From contig JBEKOB010000036.1 of the NCBI GenBank assembly GCA_049522195.1, positions 1-38,138 of the forward strand: 38,138 nt of DNA. Direction: 5' to 3'. The stretch is from UBA9647 sp049522195. GTDB taxonomy: Bacteria; Bacteroidota; Ignavibacteria; UBA10030. The notes beneath the pieces are model-generated. The model was not told the origin of the DNA, did no database searches, and was given only the letters and a program-made list of their open reading frames with translations. Shown in pieces: positions 16,236 to 23,553 of the stretch; positions within the stretch are counted from its first letter, which is position 1, and every line of letters starts with the position of its first letter. The position numbers and the translations under genes are program-made.

Positions 16236-17105
16236 TCAGTCCTGTTTGAGGACGTAGATGTTGCCATTCAGCGTGTCAAACGAAAACTCCGGTCCCCCTT
16301 TCCCAACCCGAACCGTGTAGGAATCACCACGGCGATAAATCCGACGTGTCCCATTGTGTTCTTCGACAGTCCGATCATCCCGAGGCAGCGAAGAAACGTC
16401 AAAATCTGTGTACACCTTTCCATTGAACGTCTTCAGCTTCATATCGGCATTCAACCCGTCGTGCAACACCACCTCGATCTTGCCATTAACCGTCTTAAAC
16501 GAGCATTCAGAGCCGGGATTTCTCGTAAACGAGACCTTAATGGGGCCGTTGACGGTCCTGACAATGGCAGGTCCGTTAATATCACTCATCTCAATTCCCG
16601 CATTTACGTTTTTTACTTCAAACTCCCCTTCCACGCTCTGAACCAGGACTTTGCCGTGATTCACGGTCTTCAAATAGAGGCTTGTTTTATGAGGAACCTT
16701 CAGGTCGAAATCATAGATTACGTCATACCCGTAGTAGTGCCATCCTCTGTAATTGATCCCGTCACTGGTTCGCCATGGTGCGTCGACATAGAGGATGATT
16801 TTGTTCTTCTCTTCCTTGATGTCGAGCTTTACGTCCTGCTTTGCTTCCGTGATCTTTTCGCTTGATTCCCCCTTGATTTCCCTGTGCGCCACGAGTTCGA
16901 TCGTGTCTCCGTCATATCCGACCACGTTGATCTCGCCGTTGATGTTGTCGACGACGAGCTGCCTGTGATCATTCTCGGACAACCTGAAGCTTTTTTTGAT
17001 TTCGTCTTTCTCGGAGAGGGCATTTCTCTGTCCAAAGGCGCAGCCAACCGTCAGCGCAATCAGACTACAGCCAACCATCATTATTGCTATCCATCGTTGT
17101 CTCAT
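16236..17105 (-). CDS. Exported DUF4097-family protein (second of two)
   Basis: A 289-residue paralogue of the protein at 15296-16141. GGAG precedes the ATG by 6 bases. The hydrophobic N-terminus (about residues 5-25) ends in LTVGCAFGQ, which could be a lipobox cysteine or a signal peptidase I site. Repeated strand motifs GEINVVGYDGD, TVNHGKVLVQSVEGEFEVKN, TVNGPIKVSF and TFNGKVYTDFDV form a right-handed beta-helix-like domain, ending in LNGNIYVLKQD. It starts 23 bases after the anti-sigma gene ends, so the two are probably co-transcribed. It is probably an envelope protein under control of the adjacent ECF sigma factor. Confidence 0.87.
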   Translation of the reverse strand: MRQRWIAIMMVGCSLIALTVGCAFGQRNALSEKDEIKKSFRLSENDHRQLVVDNINGEINVVGYDGDTIELVAHREIKGESSEKITEAKQDVKLDIKEEKNKIILYVDAPWRTSDGINYRGWHYYGYDVIYDFDLKVPHKTSLYLKTVNHGKVLVQSVEGEFEVKNVNAGIEMSDINGPAIVRTVNGPIKVSFTRNPGSECSFKTVNGKIEVVLHDGLNADMKLKTFNGKVYTDFDVSSLPRDDRTVEEHNGTRRIYRRGDSYTVRVGKGGPEFSFDTLNGNIYVLKQD

Positions 17106-17128
17106 ATCCGACTCCTTCAGTACACTTC

Positions 17129-17956
17129 CTATAATCCCATTTCCTTGATGCGTTTCTCAACCTGCTCACGGACAGTCTTGTTGAGGTCCTTGTTCTTCAG
17201 AAGTTCCTTCAATGCAGCCATGCCTTCAGCGTCATGGACCGTTGTTATCACCTGTATGAGAGTGAGCTGAATCAGCGGAGACGTTTGGCGCAACAGAGAG
17301 CCAATGATTCCCTTTTTCACATCTGTCTCGTCGTAGAATTTCGACAGTGCTTCAAGTGCTGCTAAGCGCACATTGACGACAGGATCATAATTGAGCGTCT
17401 CGAAAAGCTGCGAGAAGACTTCGGGGTCCGGTCTGTTTACCCGCTCGGTCCAGTTGGCTCCGCGAATCCGTTCGCTGGCCGATTCCGTTTTCAGAAGAGA
17501 GAGCATCACGAGCCGCTGCATATTGACGACTTCGGTCCGAAGCTGAGCAACGTCGCCATTGGAGCCGTTTCCATTGCCGTCGATTCTAAAGCCGATGACA
17601 TATCCGACGAGCAGGAAAACCAGAGCGATCCCGAACTGAATAGCTGGCTGCTTTGGCCAGAGCCGTTCGACCAGGTTGTTCAGCCGGTCAATCCAACGGA
17701 TTTCCGGTACCATGCGGAGTCGATGAGCAGATTTCTGGAGTTCGAGCTCTGCGAAGAATCGTTCACGCAACCGTGGACTGGGCCTCTCATCAGGAAGACG
17801 ACCGAGCTCCGACCAGACTTTCGTGAGAGCTGTGTATTCTGCCTTGCACGACTTGCAGGTCTTGAGATGCAGCTCGATGGCAGACCTGCCAGCCTCACTC
17901 AGGCTCCCGCTAAGATAATCGGGCAATTTGCTCAGAACGTGATTTGTCTTTTTCAT
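17129..17956 (-). CDS. Anti-sigma factor with periplasmic HEAT-like domain
   Basis: A 275-residue protein. The N-terminal zinc-finger domain has H30-x3-C34-x2-C37 (HLKTCKSC). A transmembrane helix is at about 104-123. After a glycine/asparagine linker and a coiled segment, residues 178-272 look like HEAT repeats: paired helices with FETLNYDPVVNVRLAALEAL and then SPLIQLTLIQVI and DAEGMAALKELLKNKDLNKTV. The topology puts the zinc finger in the cytoplasm and the HEAT-like part in the periplasm, where it could bind a protein partner or ligand. It follows the ECF sigma gene with a gap of 37 bases and is its presumed antagonist. Confidence 0.87.
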   Translation of the reverse strand: MKKTNHVLSKLPDYLSGSLSEAGRSAIELHLKTCKSCKAEYTALTKVWSELGRLPDERPSPRLRERFFAELELQKSAHRLRMVPEIRWIDRLNNLVERLWPKQPAIQFGIALVFLLVGYVIGFRIDGNGNGSNGDVAQLRTEVVNMQRLVMLSLLKTESASERIRGANWTERVNRPDPEVFSQLFETLNYDPVVNVRLAALEALSKFYDETDVKKGIIGSLLRQTSPLIQLTLIQVITTVHDAEGMAALKELLKNKDLNKTVREQVEKRIKEMGL

Positions 17957-17993
17957 GATGTCACCTTGATTCTTTTGCTGCTTTCTGTGAACC

Positions 17994-18551
17994 TCAACGC
18001 CTCTCGTGCGACAGCTTCTGGTATTCCCGTTTCAGATCCTTCAGCGCCCGATGGACTCTCGCCTTGACGGTCCCGACCGGACAGTTGAGTACTGCTCCGA
18101 TCTCTTCGTATTTCATTTCCTGATACCTGCTCAGAACAAGGACTTCTCTTTTTTCAGCCGAGAGCATTCCTAACGCCTGCTTCAGAAGCTCCGACTTCTC
18201 ATCGTGCACAAGTGAGTCGTCGGGGGCTGGTTCGTGATCGGCCGTTTCTTCAGCACCATCGAGCGGCGTTTCGTGTTTCCACTTCCGGAAGTGGTCAGTT
18301 GCAGCGTTGCGCGCCAGCTGGTACATCCAGACTGTAAATGACGCTTCGCCGCGGTACGAATGCCCGTATTTCAGGATGCGAAAGAACACCTCCTGCACCA
18401 GGTCCTCGCTGGAGTCGCGCCTGTTCGTTACGCGCACCAGGAAGTTGTAGAGCTTCACGTGGTGCCGCTCGAACAGGATGCCCAGCTTCGCGATGTCGCC
18501 ATCGCGGACTTGAAGCATGAGCTCATTGTCTGTCACTGAGAGTGAATTCAC
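17994..18551 (-). CDS. ECF-type RNA polymerase sigma factor
   Basis: A 185-residue sigma factor. The GTG at 18551 with GGGG 4 bases upstream was preferred to a longer form beginning at a TTG at 18629, whose extra residues are low-complexity. Region 2 includes DSSEDLVQEVFFRILKYGHSYRG and FTVWMYQLARNAATDHFRKWKHE. Region 4 includes LSAEKREVLVLSRYQEMKYEEIGAVLNCPVGTVKARVHRALKDL, a clear ECF HTH. It leads a minus-strand run of sigma, anti-sigma and two DUF4097 genes, and is divergent from the SPFH operon. Inference: an envelope-stress regulator that may autoregulate this operon. Confidence 0.92.
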   Translation of the reverse strand: MNSLSVTDNELMLQVRDGDIAKLGILFERHHVKLYNFLVRVTNRRDSSEDLVQEVFFRILKYGHSYRGEASFTVWMYQLARNAATDHFRKWKHETPLDGAEETADHEPAPDDSLVHDEKSELLKQALGMLSAEKREVLVLSRYQEMKYEEIGAVLNCPVGTVKARVHRALKDLKREYQKLSHERR

Positions 18552-18754
18552 TCGACCCCGAATCGGATCCCTTGCGGGAGTTGGTGGTTTGGATCTTGAC
18601 CGGTCATATCTACAGACCGACCTCGCCAAAAAAGGTTGCCTGAGCTGAGGAAGTACAAGACACTATATATGTGTCACGGCAAAAATGCGTGAAATTCTGA
18701 ACAATTGCGAGCTTTTCTCATATTTGGAAAAGAGAGATGGTGTCAAGAATTAAC

Positions 18755-18783
18755 TTGACTTTATGATATCGCTATGATATCAT
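18755..18783 (+). promoter_or_regulatory. Sigma-70-type promoter of the SPFH operon
   Basis: TTGACT at 18755-18760 and TATCAT at 18778-18783 are separated by the ideal 17 bases. The predicted start is near 18790, giving a leader of about 25 bases before the ATG at 18817. The -10 element and spacer are covered by the three TATGATATC-type repeats, which implies repression when those are bound. Confidence 0.75.
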
Positions 18784-18792
18784 TATGCTATC
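18762..18792 (+). promoter_or_regulatory. Three 9-bp direct repeats at 11-bp period: candidate RHH operator
   Basis: TATGATATC occurs at 18762-18770 and 18773-18781, and TATGCTATC (one mismatch) at 18784-18792, an exact 11-bp period, or about one helical turn. The core GATATC is itself palindromic. Phased direct repeats over a promoter are typical targets of ribbon-helix-helix proteins, and such a protein is encoded in the same operon at 19689-19895. Confidence 0.7.
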
Positions 18793-18816
18793 ACACAATG
18801 GGAAAGGAGTCTGTCG

Positions 18817-19692
18817 ATGAATACTGTCACTGAATTCAAAGCGAAGAGCATGAACGGCTATGGCGCTCTCATTTTCGAAATAGTCCTCATAGGCCTCAAC
18901 GCGTTTCTGGTTTTTGCGCTAGCGACGGAGAGACCGCTTACGTTACTCTGGGGGGAGATTCCACTCTTCATCATAACGATTGTCTTCCCAGCCGGATTCT
19001 TCGTGGTCCAGCCAAACGAAGCCCGAGTGCTTGTGCTGTTCGGTAAGTACATCGGAACTGTCCGGGAGTCGGGATTCTGGTATGCAAACCCCTTCGCGAT
19101 CAAGCGGCATGTATCGCTCAGGATTCGGAACTTCAACAGCGAGAAGATCAAGGTCAACGATCTCCACGGTAACCCGATCGAGATCGCGGCCGTTGTTGTC
19201 TGGTACGTCACCGATTCCGCCCGTGCGCTCTTTGACGTCGAGCACTACGAACACTTTGTGGCCATACAGAGCGAGACCGCCATCCGGGCACTGGCTTCGG
19301 AATACCCGTATGACGCTGAGGAGGAAGCCGTCCCCTCGCTACGCGGCAGACCCCAGGAGATTTCGGAGCGAATGCAGCACCAGGTGCAGACGCGGCTCGA
19401 GATCGCGGGCGTTGAGGTAAAGGATGCGCGCATCAGTCATCTGGCGTACTCACCGGAGATCGCGCAGACTATGCTGCGCCGCCAGCAGGCTCAGGCAGTC
19501 ATCGCAGCAAGAAAGAAAATCGTTGAAGGTGCGGTTGGAATGGTCGATCAAGCTCTCCGCACGCTGAGCGAGCAACACATCGTCGAGCTCGATGAGGAGA
19601 AAAAAGCGACGATGGTGAACAACCTCTTGGTTGCGCTTGTTTCCGAGTCCGCGGCGCAGCCCGTCATTAATACCGGCACCCTCTATCAATGA
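18817..19692 (+). CDS. SPFH/band-7 domain membrane protein
   Basis: A 291-residue protein. AAAGGAG lies 7 bases before the ATG. Two N-terminal hydrophobic segments (about 15-37 and 47-66) form a membrane hairpin. The SPFH domain follows at about 62-245: PNEARVLVLFGKYIGTVRESGFWYANPF, then RIRNFNSEKIKVNDLHGNPIEIAAVVVWYV and the acidic FDVEHYEHFVAIQSETAIR. A helical region with RRQQAQAVIAARKKIVEGAVGMV resembles prohibitin/flotillin oligomerisation helices. SPFH proteins assemble into large membrane-associated rings or cages that organise membrane microdomains or restrain proteases. Its stop overlaps the next start (ATGA), so it is translationally coupled to the RHH gene and leads a four-gene operon. 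Confidence 0.93.
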   Translation: MNTVTEFKAKSMNGYGALIFEIVLIGLNAFLVFALATERPLTLLWGEIPLFIITIVFPAGFFVVQPNEARVLVLFGKYIGTVRESGFWYANPFAIKRHVSLRIRNFNSEKIKVNDLHGNPIEIAAVVVWYVTDSARALFDVEHYEHFVAIQSETAIRALASEYPYDAEEEAVPSLRGRPQEISERMQHQVQTRLEIAGVEVKDARISHLAYSPEIAQTMLRRQQAQAVIAARKKIVEGAVGMVDQALRTLSEQHIVELDEEKKATMVNNLLVALVSESAAQPVINTGTLYQ

Positions 19693-19895
19693 GCGAGAAA
19701 AAGAAATTCCTGCTCCGGCTTGACGAAAGCATTTACGCCGCTCTCGAGAAATGGGCCGCAAACGATCTGCGCAGCGTCAACGCGCAGATGGAGTTTCTCC
19801 TCACGGATGCCGTGCGGAAGTCGGGCAGAATCAAATCACAGGACGAGAACAGTGATAGCAGAGAGACTCCAGACCTTACCCCTCCCGCTTCCTGA
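19689..19895 (+). CDS. Small ribbon-helix-helix (Arc-like) protein
   Basis: A 68-residue protein coupled to the SPFH gene by a 4-base ATGA overlap. Residues about 5-45 fit the Arc/CopG ribbon-helix-helix fold: a beta strand KKFLLRLDESIY with alternating residues, helix A (AALEKWAANDLR), then the loop and helix B starting SVNAQMEFLLTDAV, as in Arc-type SxNAxIxxLL. The remaining 22 residues are polar. Such proteins bind DNA as dimers through the N-terminal strand, often on tandem repeats, and commonly repress their own operon. The repeats at 18762-18792 are the natural candidate site. A toxin partner is not evident. Confidence 0.8.
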   Translation: MSEKKKFLLRLDESIYAALEKWAANDLRSVNAQMEFLLTDAVRKSGRIKSQDENSDSRETPDLTPPAS

Positions 19896-20406
19896 CTTCC
19901 CGGCACAACCCGTTCTCACGGAACGTCCGGCCCACGAAGCCGGGGTTTTGAGATGGGTCAAGCCGAGTATGTTTGGAAACAAATACGAGCTCCGGTCGAC
20001 TGATCGTTGTGTCGCCACGCTTACTGTCAGCGGCTTCTTCCACCCTGCCGGCCGTGGCGAAGGCATCGAAGGGGGCTGGACGGTTGAGCCACTCGATCGC
20101 GATTCCGGCACAATCGTGGTACGGGCGGAAGATTCATTCCAGGAGGTAGGTGTGTTTGATATGCGTTTGTCGAACCGGGGAGGCATTCTCCGCATGCCGG
20201 ATGGTCAGGCACTCGTTCTACAGTCAGACTATTGGAAAGGGCGTGCGGAATTTCAGACCCCTTCGGGAGAGCCGCTGATTCGATTCCGCTATCGCGGGTT
20301 CTTCCGGCCATCGGCTGACGTCGAGATCCTGGGTAAAGGCAAATGCCTGCGTGAATTCCCATGGATCTTGATGCTCGGCTGGTGCCTGATTGTCGGATAT
20401 CTGTAA
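19852..20406 (+). CDS. Unknown beta-rich protein with hydrophobic C-terminus (paralogue A)
   Basis: About 184 residues if translation begins at the GTG at 19852, overlapping the RHH gene by 44 bases; the start is uncertain because the ribosome site is weak and earlier codons in this frame read through the RHH gene. The core (LRWVKPSMFGNKYELR to the end) is rich in beta-strand sequence, with LVLQSDYWKGRAEFQTPSGEPLIRF and RYRGFFRPSADVEI. It ends in about 18 hydrophobic residues (FPWILMLGWCLIVGYL), probably a C-terminal membrane anchor. It aligns over about 70 residues without gaps to the next gene product. The pattern resembles the LURP-one/tubby-like beta-barrel fold (phospholipid scramblase relatives). 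That link is an inference by eye only. Confidence 0.65.
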   Translation: MIAERLQTLPLPLPDFPAQPVLTERPAHEAGVLRWVKPSMFGNKYELRSTDRCVATLTVSGFFHPAGRGEGIEGGWTVEPLDRDSGTIVVRAEDSFQEVGVFDMRLSNRGGILRMPDGQALVLQSDYWKGRAEFQTPSGEPLIRFRYRGFFRPSADVEILGKGKCLREFPWILMLGWCLIVGYL

Positions 20407-20444
20407 TTTGCAGTCCTCATAAGGATGAGAGAAGGAAACAATCG

Positions 20445-20966
20445 ATGCGGAAAATCAGCGGTCTTGTTGATCATGAAATCACGTGGCAGCAGCTCCGGGG
20501 GCTCAGATCGGAGTTCGAATTGCGATTTGGCGACGAGCTTGTTGCGACGATGAAGCTGCCGAAGATGCTCAGCTCTGCCGCGGTGTTTCACTGCGAGGAA
20601 GGGAACTGGATAATTGAGAGGGTCGGATTTCTCAGCTCCAAAACTGTCATACGTCGGGAGAATTCAAACGAGGTACTTGCCACATACACTGGGCGAGCCT
20701 GGCGAGGAGGAGGAACAGTTGAGCTTTCGGAAGGACACAAGCTTCAGGTTCGCATGAACATGTGGAAGAGAACGTTCGAATGGTGCACGGATGACGGTGA
20801 ATCACTCGTACAGATGAAGGGGCGGGGATTTCTGAAATACTCCGTCGACGTCAGCATGAACAGGTCGGCTGCGAAATGGCCAGAACTCCCCTGGCTCGTC
20901 GCCCTTCTGTTTTATCAGATGCTTATGATGCGAAGAGATTCGGCGTCGCATGCCGCAGCACATTGA
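20445..20966 (+). CDS. Unknown beta-rich protein with hydrophobic C-terminus (paralogue B)
   Basis: A 173-residue protein. The ATG at 20445 has AAGGA 8 bases upstream. The C-terminal half mirrors paralogue A: GG, then G-x2-L, WK, E-x2-T-x2-GE-x-L, RGF-x3-S-x-DV, and a final E-x-PW followed by a hydrophobic stretch (LVALLFYQMLMM). The N-terminal half has FELRFGDELVATMKLPK and a WIIERVGFLSSKTVI strand pair, also similar to paralogue A's LRSTDRCVATLTVSG region. No known catalytic motif is visible. It lies 38 bases after paralogue A and closes the operon that starts with the SPFH gene. The pair is probably membrane-attached and cooperates with the SPFH protein. Confidence 0.75.
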   Translation: MRKISGLVDHEITWQQLRGLRSEFELRFGDELVATMKLPKMLSSAAVFHCEEGNWIIERVGFLSSKTVIRRENSNEVLATYTGRAWRGGGTVELSEGHKLQVRMNMWKRTFEWCTDDGESLVQMKGRGFLKYSVDVSMNRSAAKWPELPWLVALLFYQMLMMRRDSASHAAAH

Positions 20967-21091
20967 AGATCTGGTGATTGTCGATTGCCGATTTTCGATG
21001 GTTCGGCTTCCTGCCACCAATTATGGACCCATCAGGCAGGCGCTCACCACAAGTTGTCGATTTGGTTCGTTCCAGCTAATTGACATCACCT

Positions 21092-22258
21092 TCATGCCTG
21101 GAGCGCTTTTTGAGCAGCGGTGAGGCCTGTTCCACCATCGAACTTGTAGCCAGCCCGCTTCAATCCGCTCTCGATCGCACCAATCGTCGCAAGGATATCT
21201 GCTCCGGTTACAGCCCCCATATGGCCGACCCGAAAGTACAGATCACGATTCGCAGGATGTAGTCCTCCGGCAACAATGACCCCCGCCTCATCGATAAACT
21301 TCAAGATTCCCTTGTCGACTCCCTGAGGATAGTAGACGGCGCTCAGGGTTGTAGCCAGGAGATCCGGTCTCACTGGAAGCTGCTTCAACCCTAAGGCACC
21401 AATGCCGGCCTTAAACGCACCGCTCAATTTCCGGTGCCTGGCAAACCGGGCGTCCATCCCCTCCAACAGAATTCCTTTCAAACTCACATTGAGTGCCCAG
21501 ACGAGGTTCACTGCGGGCGTTGCAAAGTAGCCTGGCTTTCGCCCTTCGTATGCTTGCATGATCGGCAACCATTCCGTCCAGTCGGCATAGAAACTTCCAA
21601 CCGGCGTTGCCCGCTTGCGGAATGCTTCCATGGCGCGCGGGCCGGCAACCACGATTGCCAGGCCAGGCGGGACACCGATCGCCTTCTGCGATGCCGTCAA
21701 TGCGATATCGATCCCCCACTCATCCTGACGCATCTCCTCCCCCGCTGTCGCGCACACACCATCGACAATGACGAGAGCTCCATGTTTTCGTCCGAGCGCG
21801 GCCAGCTCTTTCACATTGGTTGCCACCGCGGTCGATGTATCGACGTGGGTAATCGTCATTACTTTTGGCTTGATGGATTGCAGGGCTGATTCGACCTCAC
21901 TCAATGACGGGGCGTCCCCGACCGATCGGGCATGCACGTGGGTCACGATTGCGCCATAACGCTCAAGAATCCTGGCAAACCGATCACTGAAGTATCCCGA
22001 GTTGACGACAAGAGCGTGATCACCGCGTTCAATAACGTTTGAAGCTGCCATATCCATGGCCAGCGTCCCAGATCCGGGGACCACGAACGGTTGTCCCGCC
22101 GGAGAGAGGAATACTTTCCGGAGGTCTTCCAGGGCCTGGCCAAAGATCTCGATGAAATTGGCAGCCACGTGACTCGTCGTAGGCATTCCCATCGCACGCA
22201 AGACGTCGGGCGTGAACTCAATAGGTCCAGGAATCATCAGGAGCTTTCGATTCTTCAT
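21092..22258 (-). CDS. Class V aminotransferase (alanine-glyoxylate/serine-pyruvate type)
   Basis: A 388-residue PLP enzyme. The ATG at 22258 (MKNRKLLMIPGPIEF) has AAGGA 7 bases upstream; an in-frame extension upstream is not conserved-like. Family marks are the start motif IPGPIEFTPDVLRAMG, HVAANFIEIF, the PLP-binding region VNSGYFSDRF, the aspartate in IVDGVCATAGE, and the Schiff-base lysine in ALTASQKAIGVPPGLA. Length and motifs match alanine-glyoxylate, serine-glyoxylate and serine-pyruvate aminotransferases. The reaction is amino transfer to glyoxylate or pyruvate; the exact donor is not resolved. It is preceded by the terminator of the thioredoxin operon, so it is transcribed separately. 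Confidence 0.92.
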   Translation of the reverse strand: MKNRKLLMIPGPIEFTPDVLRAMGMPTTSHVAANFIEIFGQALEDLRKVFLSPAGQPFVVPGSGTLAMDMAASNVIERGDHALVVNSGYFSDRFARILERYGAIVTHVHARSVGDAPSLSEVESALQSIKPKVMTITHVDTSTAVATNVKELAALGRKHGALVIVDGVCATAGEEMRQDEWGIDIALTASQKAIGVPPGLAIVVAGPRAMEAFRKRATPVGSFYADWTEWLPIMQAYEGRKPGYFATPAVNLVWALNVSLKGILLEGMDARFARHRKLSGAFKAGIGALGLKQLPVRPDLLATTLSAVYYPQGVDKGILKFIDEAGVIVAGGLHPANRDLYFRVGHMGAVTGADILATIGAIESGLKRAGYKFDGGTGLTAAQKALQA

Positions 22259-22385
22259 AGCATCATCCTTATGGTAGAGTCCAATGTAACGACCCAAGAT
22301 ACACAAAATAATCGAAAAAGCATTTCTAGGCGGGCGTACAAACGCACTTCGAAGAAAATTAAAAACAAGTGAACAGATTTTGGGG

Positions 22386-22416
22386 AAAAAAAAGCGCCGG
22401 GGGTTGCCCGGCGCCT
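22386..22416 (-). terminator. Rho-independent terminator of the methyltransferase-thioredoxin operon
   Basis: On the minus strand AGGCGCCGGG pairs with CCCGGCGC(T) around a short loop, followed by eight T residues (22386-22393). It lies 22 bases beyond the stop of the thioredoxin gene at 22438. The stem is strong and GC-rich. Confidence 0.92.
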
Positions 22417-22437
22417 GTTTCAACGATTGTGAGAAGG

Positions 22438-22800
22438 CTAGTTAACAGTGGCGAGAAGCTCTTTGTCAATGGCTTCCTTCAGAGCGTTCTTCGGCAGCGC
22501 ACCGACCGCCATCTTCGGCTGTCCGGTCATTGGAACAAACAAGAGCGAGGGGATGCTCCGAATGCCAAATGCTCCGGCAAGTTCCTGTTCGTCATCCGTA
22601 TTGATTTTGTAGAAGTTGACTTTTCCGTCATACTCCTTCGACAACTCGTCGATAACCGGGCCTACGGCGCGGCACGGTCCGCACCAGGGAGCCCAGAAAT
22701 CGATGACACAGGGCAGCTCTCCCTGATACTTCCATTCCGCATTCTTTTCAAAGTCGAACACCTTTTCGACAAATAATTGTTTTGTGAGATTCTCCGGCAT
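22438..22800 (-). CDS. trxA: Thioredoxin
   Basis: A 120-residue thioredoxin with the active site WCGPC in VIDFWAPWCGPCRAVGPV, the cis-proline region IRSIPSLLFV and the final glycine region VGALPKNALKEAI. It has no signal peptide, so it is cytoplasmic. The ATG at 22800 has AAGGAG 6 bases upstream. It follows the methyltransferase gene by 19 bases and is the last gene before the terminator at 22386. It reduces protein disulfides with electrons from thioredoxin reductase, which is not in this window. The symbol rests on family similarity; a genome may carry several. Confidence 0.93.
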   Translation of the reverse strand: MPENLTKQLFVEKVFDFEKNAEWKYQGELPCVIDFWAPWCGPCRAVGPVIDELSKEYDGKVNFYKINTDDEQELAGAFGIRSIPSLLFVPMTGQPKMAVGALPKNALKEAIDKELLATVN

Positions 22801-22819
22801 AATGTGCTCCTTCTGTTTC

Positions 22820-23386
22820 TTATTTTGGTTTTTGTACTTCAATTTCGACATAGTAGTGTGACGGGTTGAGAGACCCATCACGAATCACGTTAAACCCTTT
22901 CAGTTGTTCCAGGAGGATATCCTGGGCCAGGCGTTCTTCCATTGCCGGACCGCGTTCCTCGTTCTGTTTTTTCCACTCAACCACTATGATTCGTCCGTTC
23001 TGTTTTGTGACTCGGGCAGCTTCCCTCAAGAAACGTGGAACATCCGGATTCTCATGAGTTACGAACGCAAGCCAGGTCAGATCCGCCACCGAGTCGGGCA
23101 GCGGGATTGAGTATTCGTCCGAGTGTATCACTTCAACCTCGGGCGGGACACCTTGCTGCTTGAGGATGTCGATCATTTCGTGAGACATCTCCGCTGCAAA
23201 TACTTTTCCCCCCTTGCCGACAATTGTTGATGCTTCACGGGAAAAGAATCCCGTTCCGGCACCCACGTCGACAAATGTCATTCCCTGACTCAGGCCGAAC
23301 TTCTTGAGCGTGCTTGCAGGAGGAATGAGCCTGCGCCTATCTTCGTTTTCCAATCTGAGCCAGTGTTCTGGCGAAAACTTATGCAT
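22820..23386 (-). CDS. Class I SAM-dependent methyltransferase
   Basis: A 188-residue cytoplasmic protein starting MHKFSPEHWLRLENEDRRRL at the ATG at 23386; longer forms add a poorly conserved leader. Motif I is VDVGAGTGFFSREA, followed by the acidic AAEMSHEMIDIL, motif II-like LPDSVADLTWLAFV and GRIIVVEWKK. The N-terminal HKFxPE...LExxDRRRLIPP signature occurs in a UbiE-like group of small methyltransferases. The substrate is not determined. It is co-transcribed with thioredoxin (19-base gap), a pairing that could point to redox-linked or metal/metalloid chemistry, but that is only inference. Confidence 0.85.
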   Translation of the reverse strand: MHKFSPEHWLRLENEDRRRLIPPASTLKKFGLSQGMTFVDVGAGTGFFSREASTIVGKGGKVFAAEMSHEMIDILKQQGVPPEVEVIHSDEYSIPLPDSVADLTWLAFVTHENPDVPRFLREAARVTKQNGRIIVVEWKKQNEERGPAMEERLAQDILLEQLKGFNVIRDGSLNPSHYYVEIEVQKPK

Positions 23387-23553
23387 CGTACCCACCAATT
23401 GTTTCCGGAATTTTCCTGGTTTCCACCATCCTGAAAGTATGATGCGGGAATTCCCCAAAAGATTCGGAGAGCCAAAAGAGGCGGATAAACACTGTAGGAG
23501 CTGACTTTTTGTCACTCTTCAAAGTGACCGCCAGTGGATTGATTCTAGGGCTG

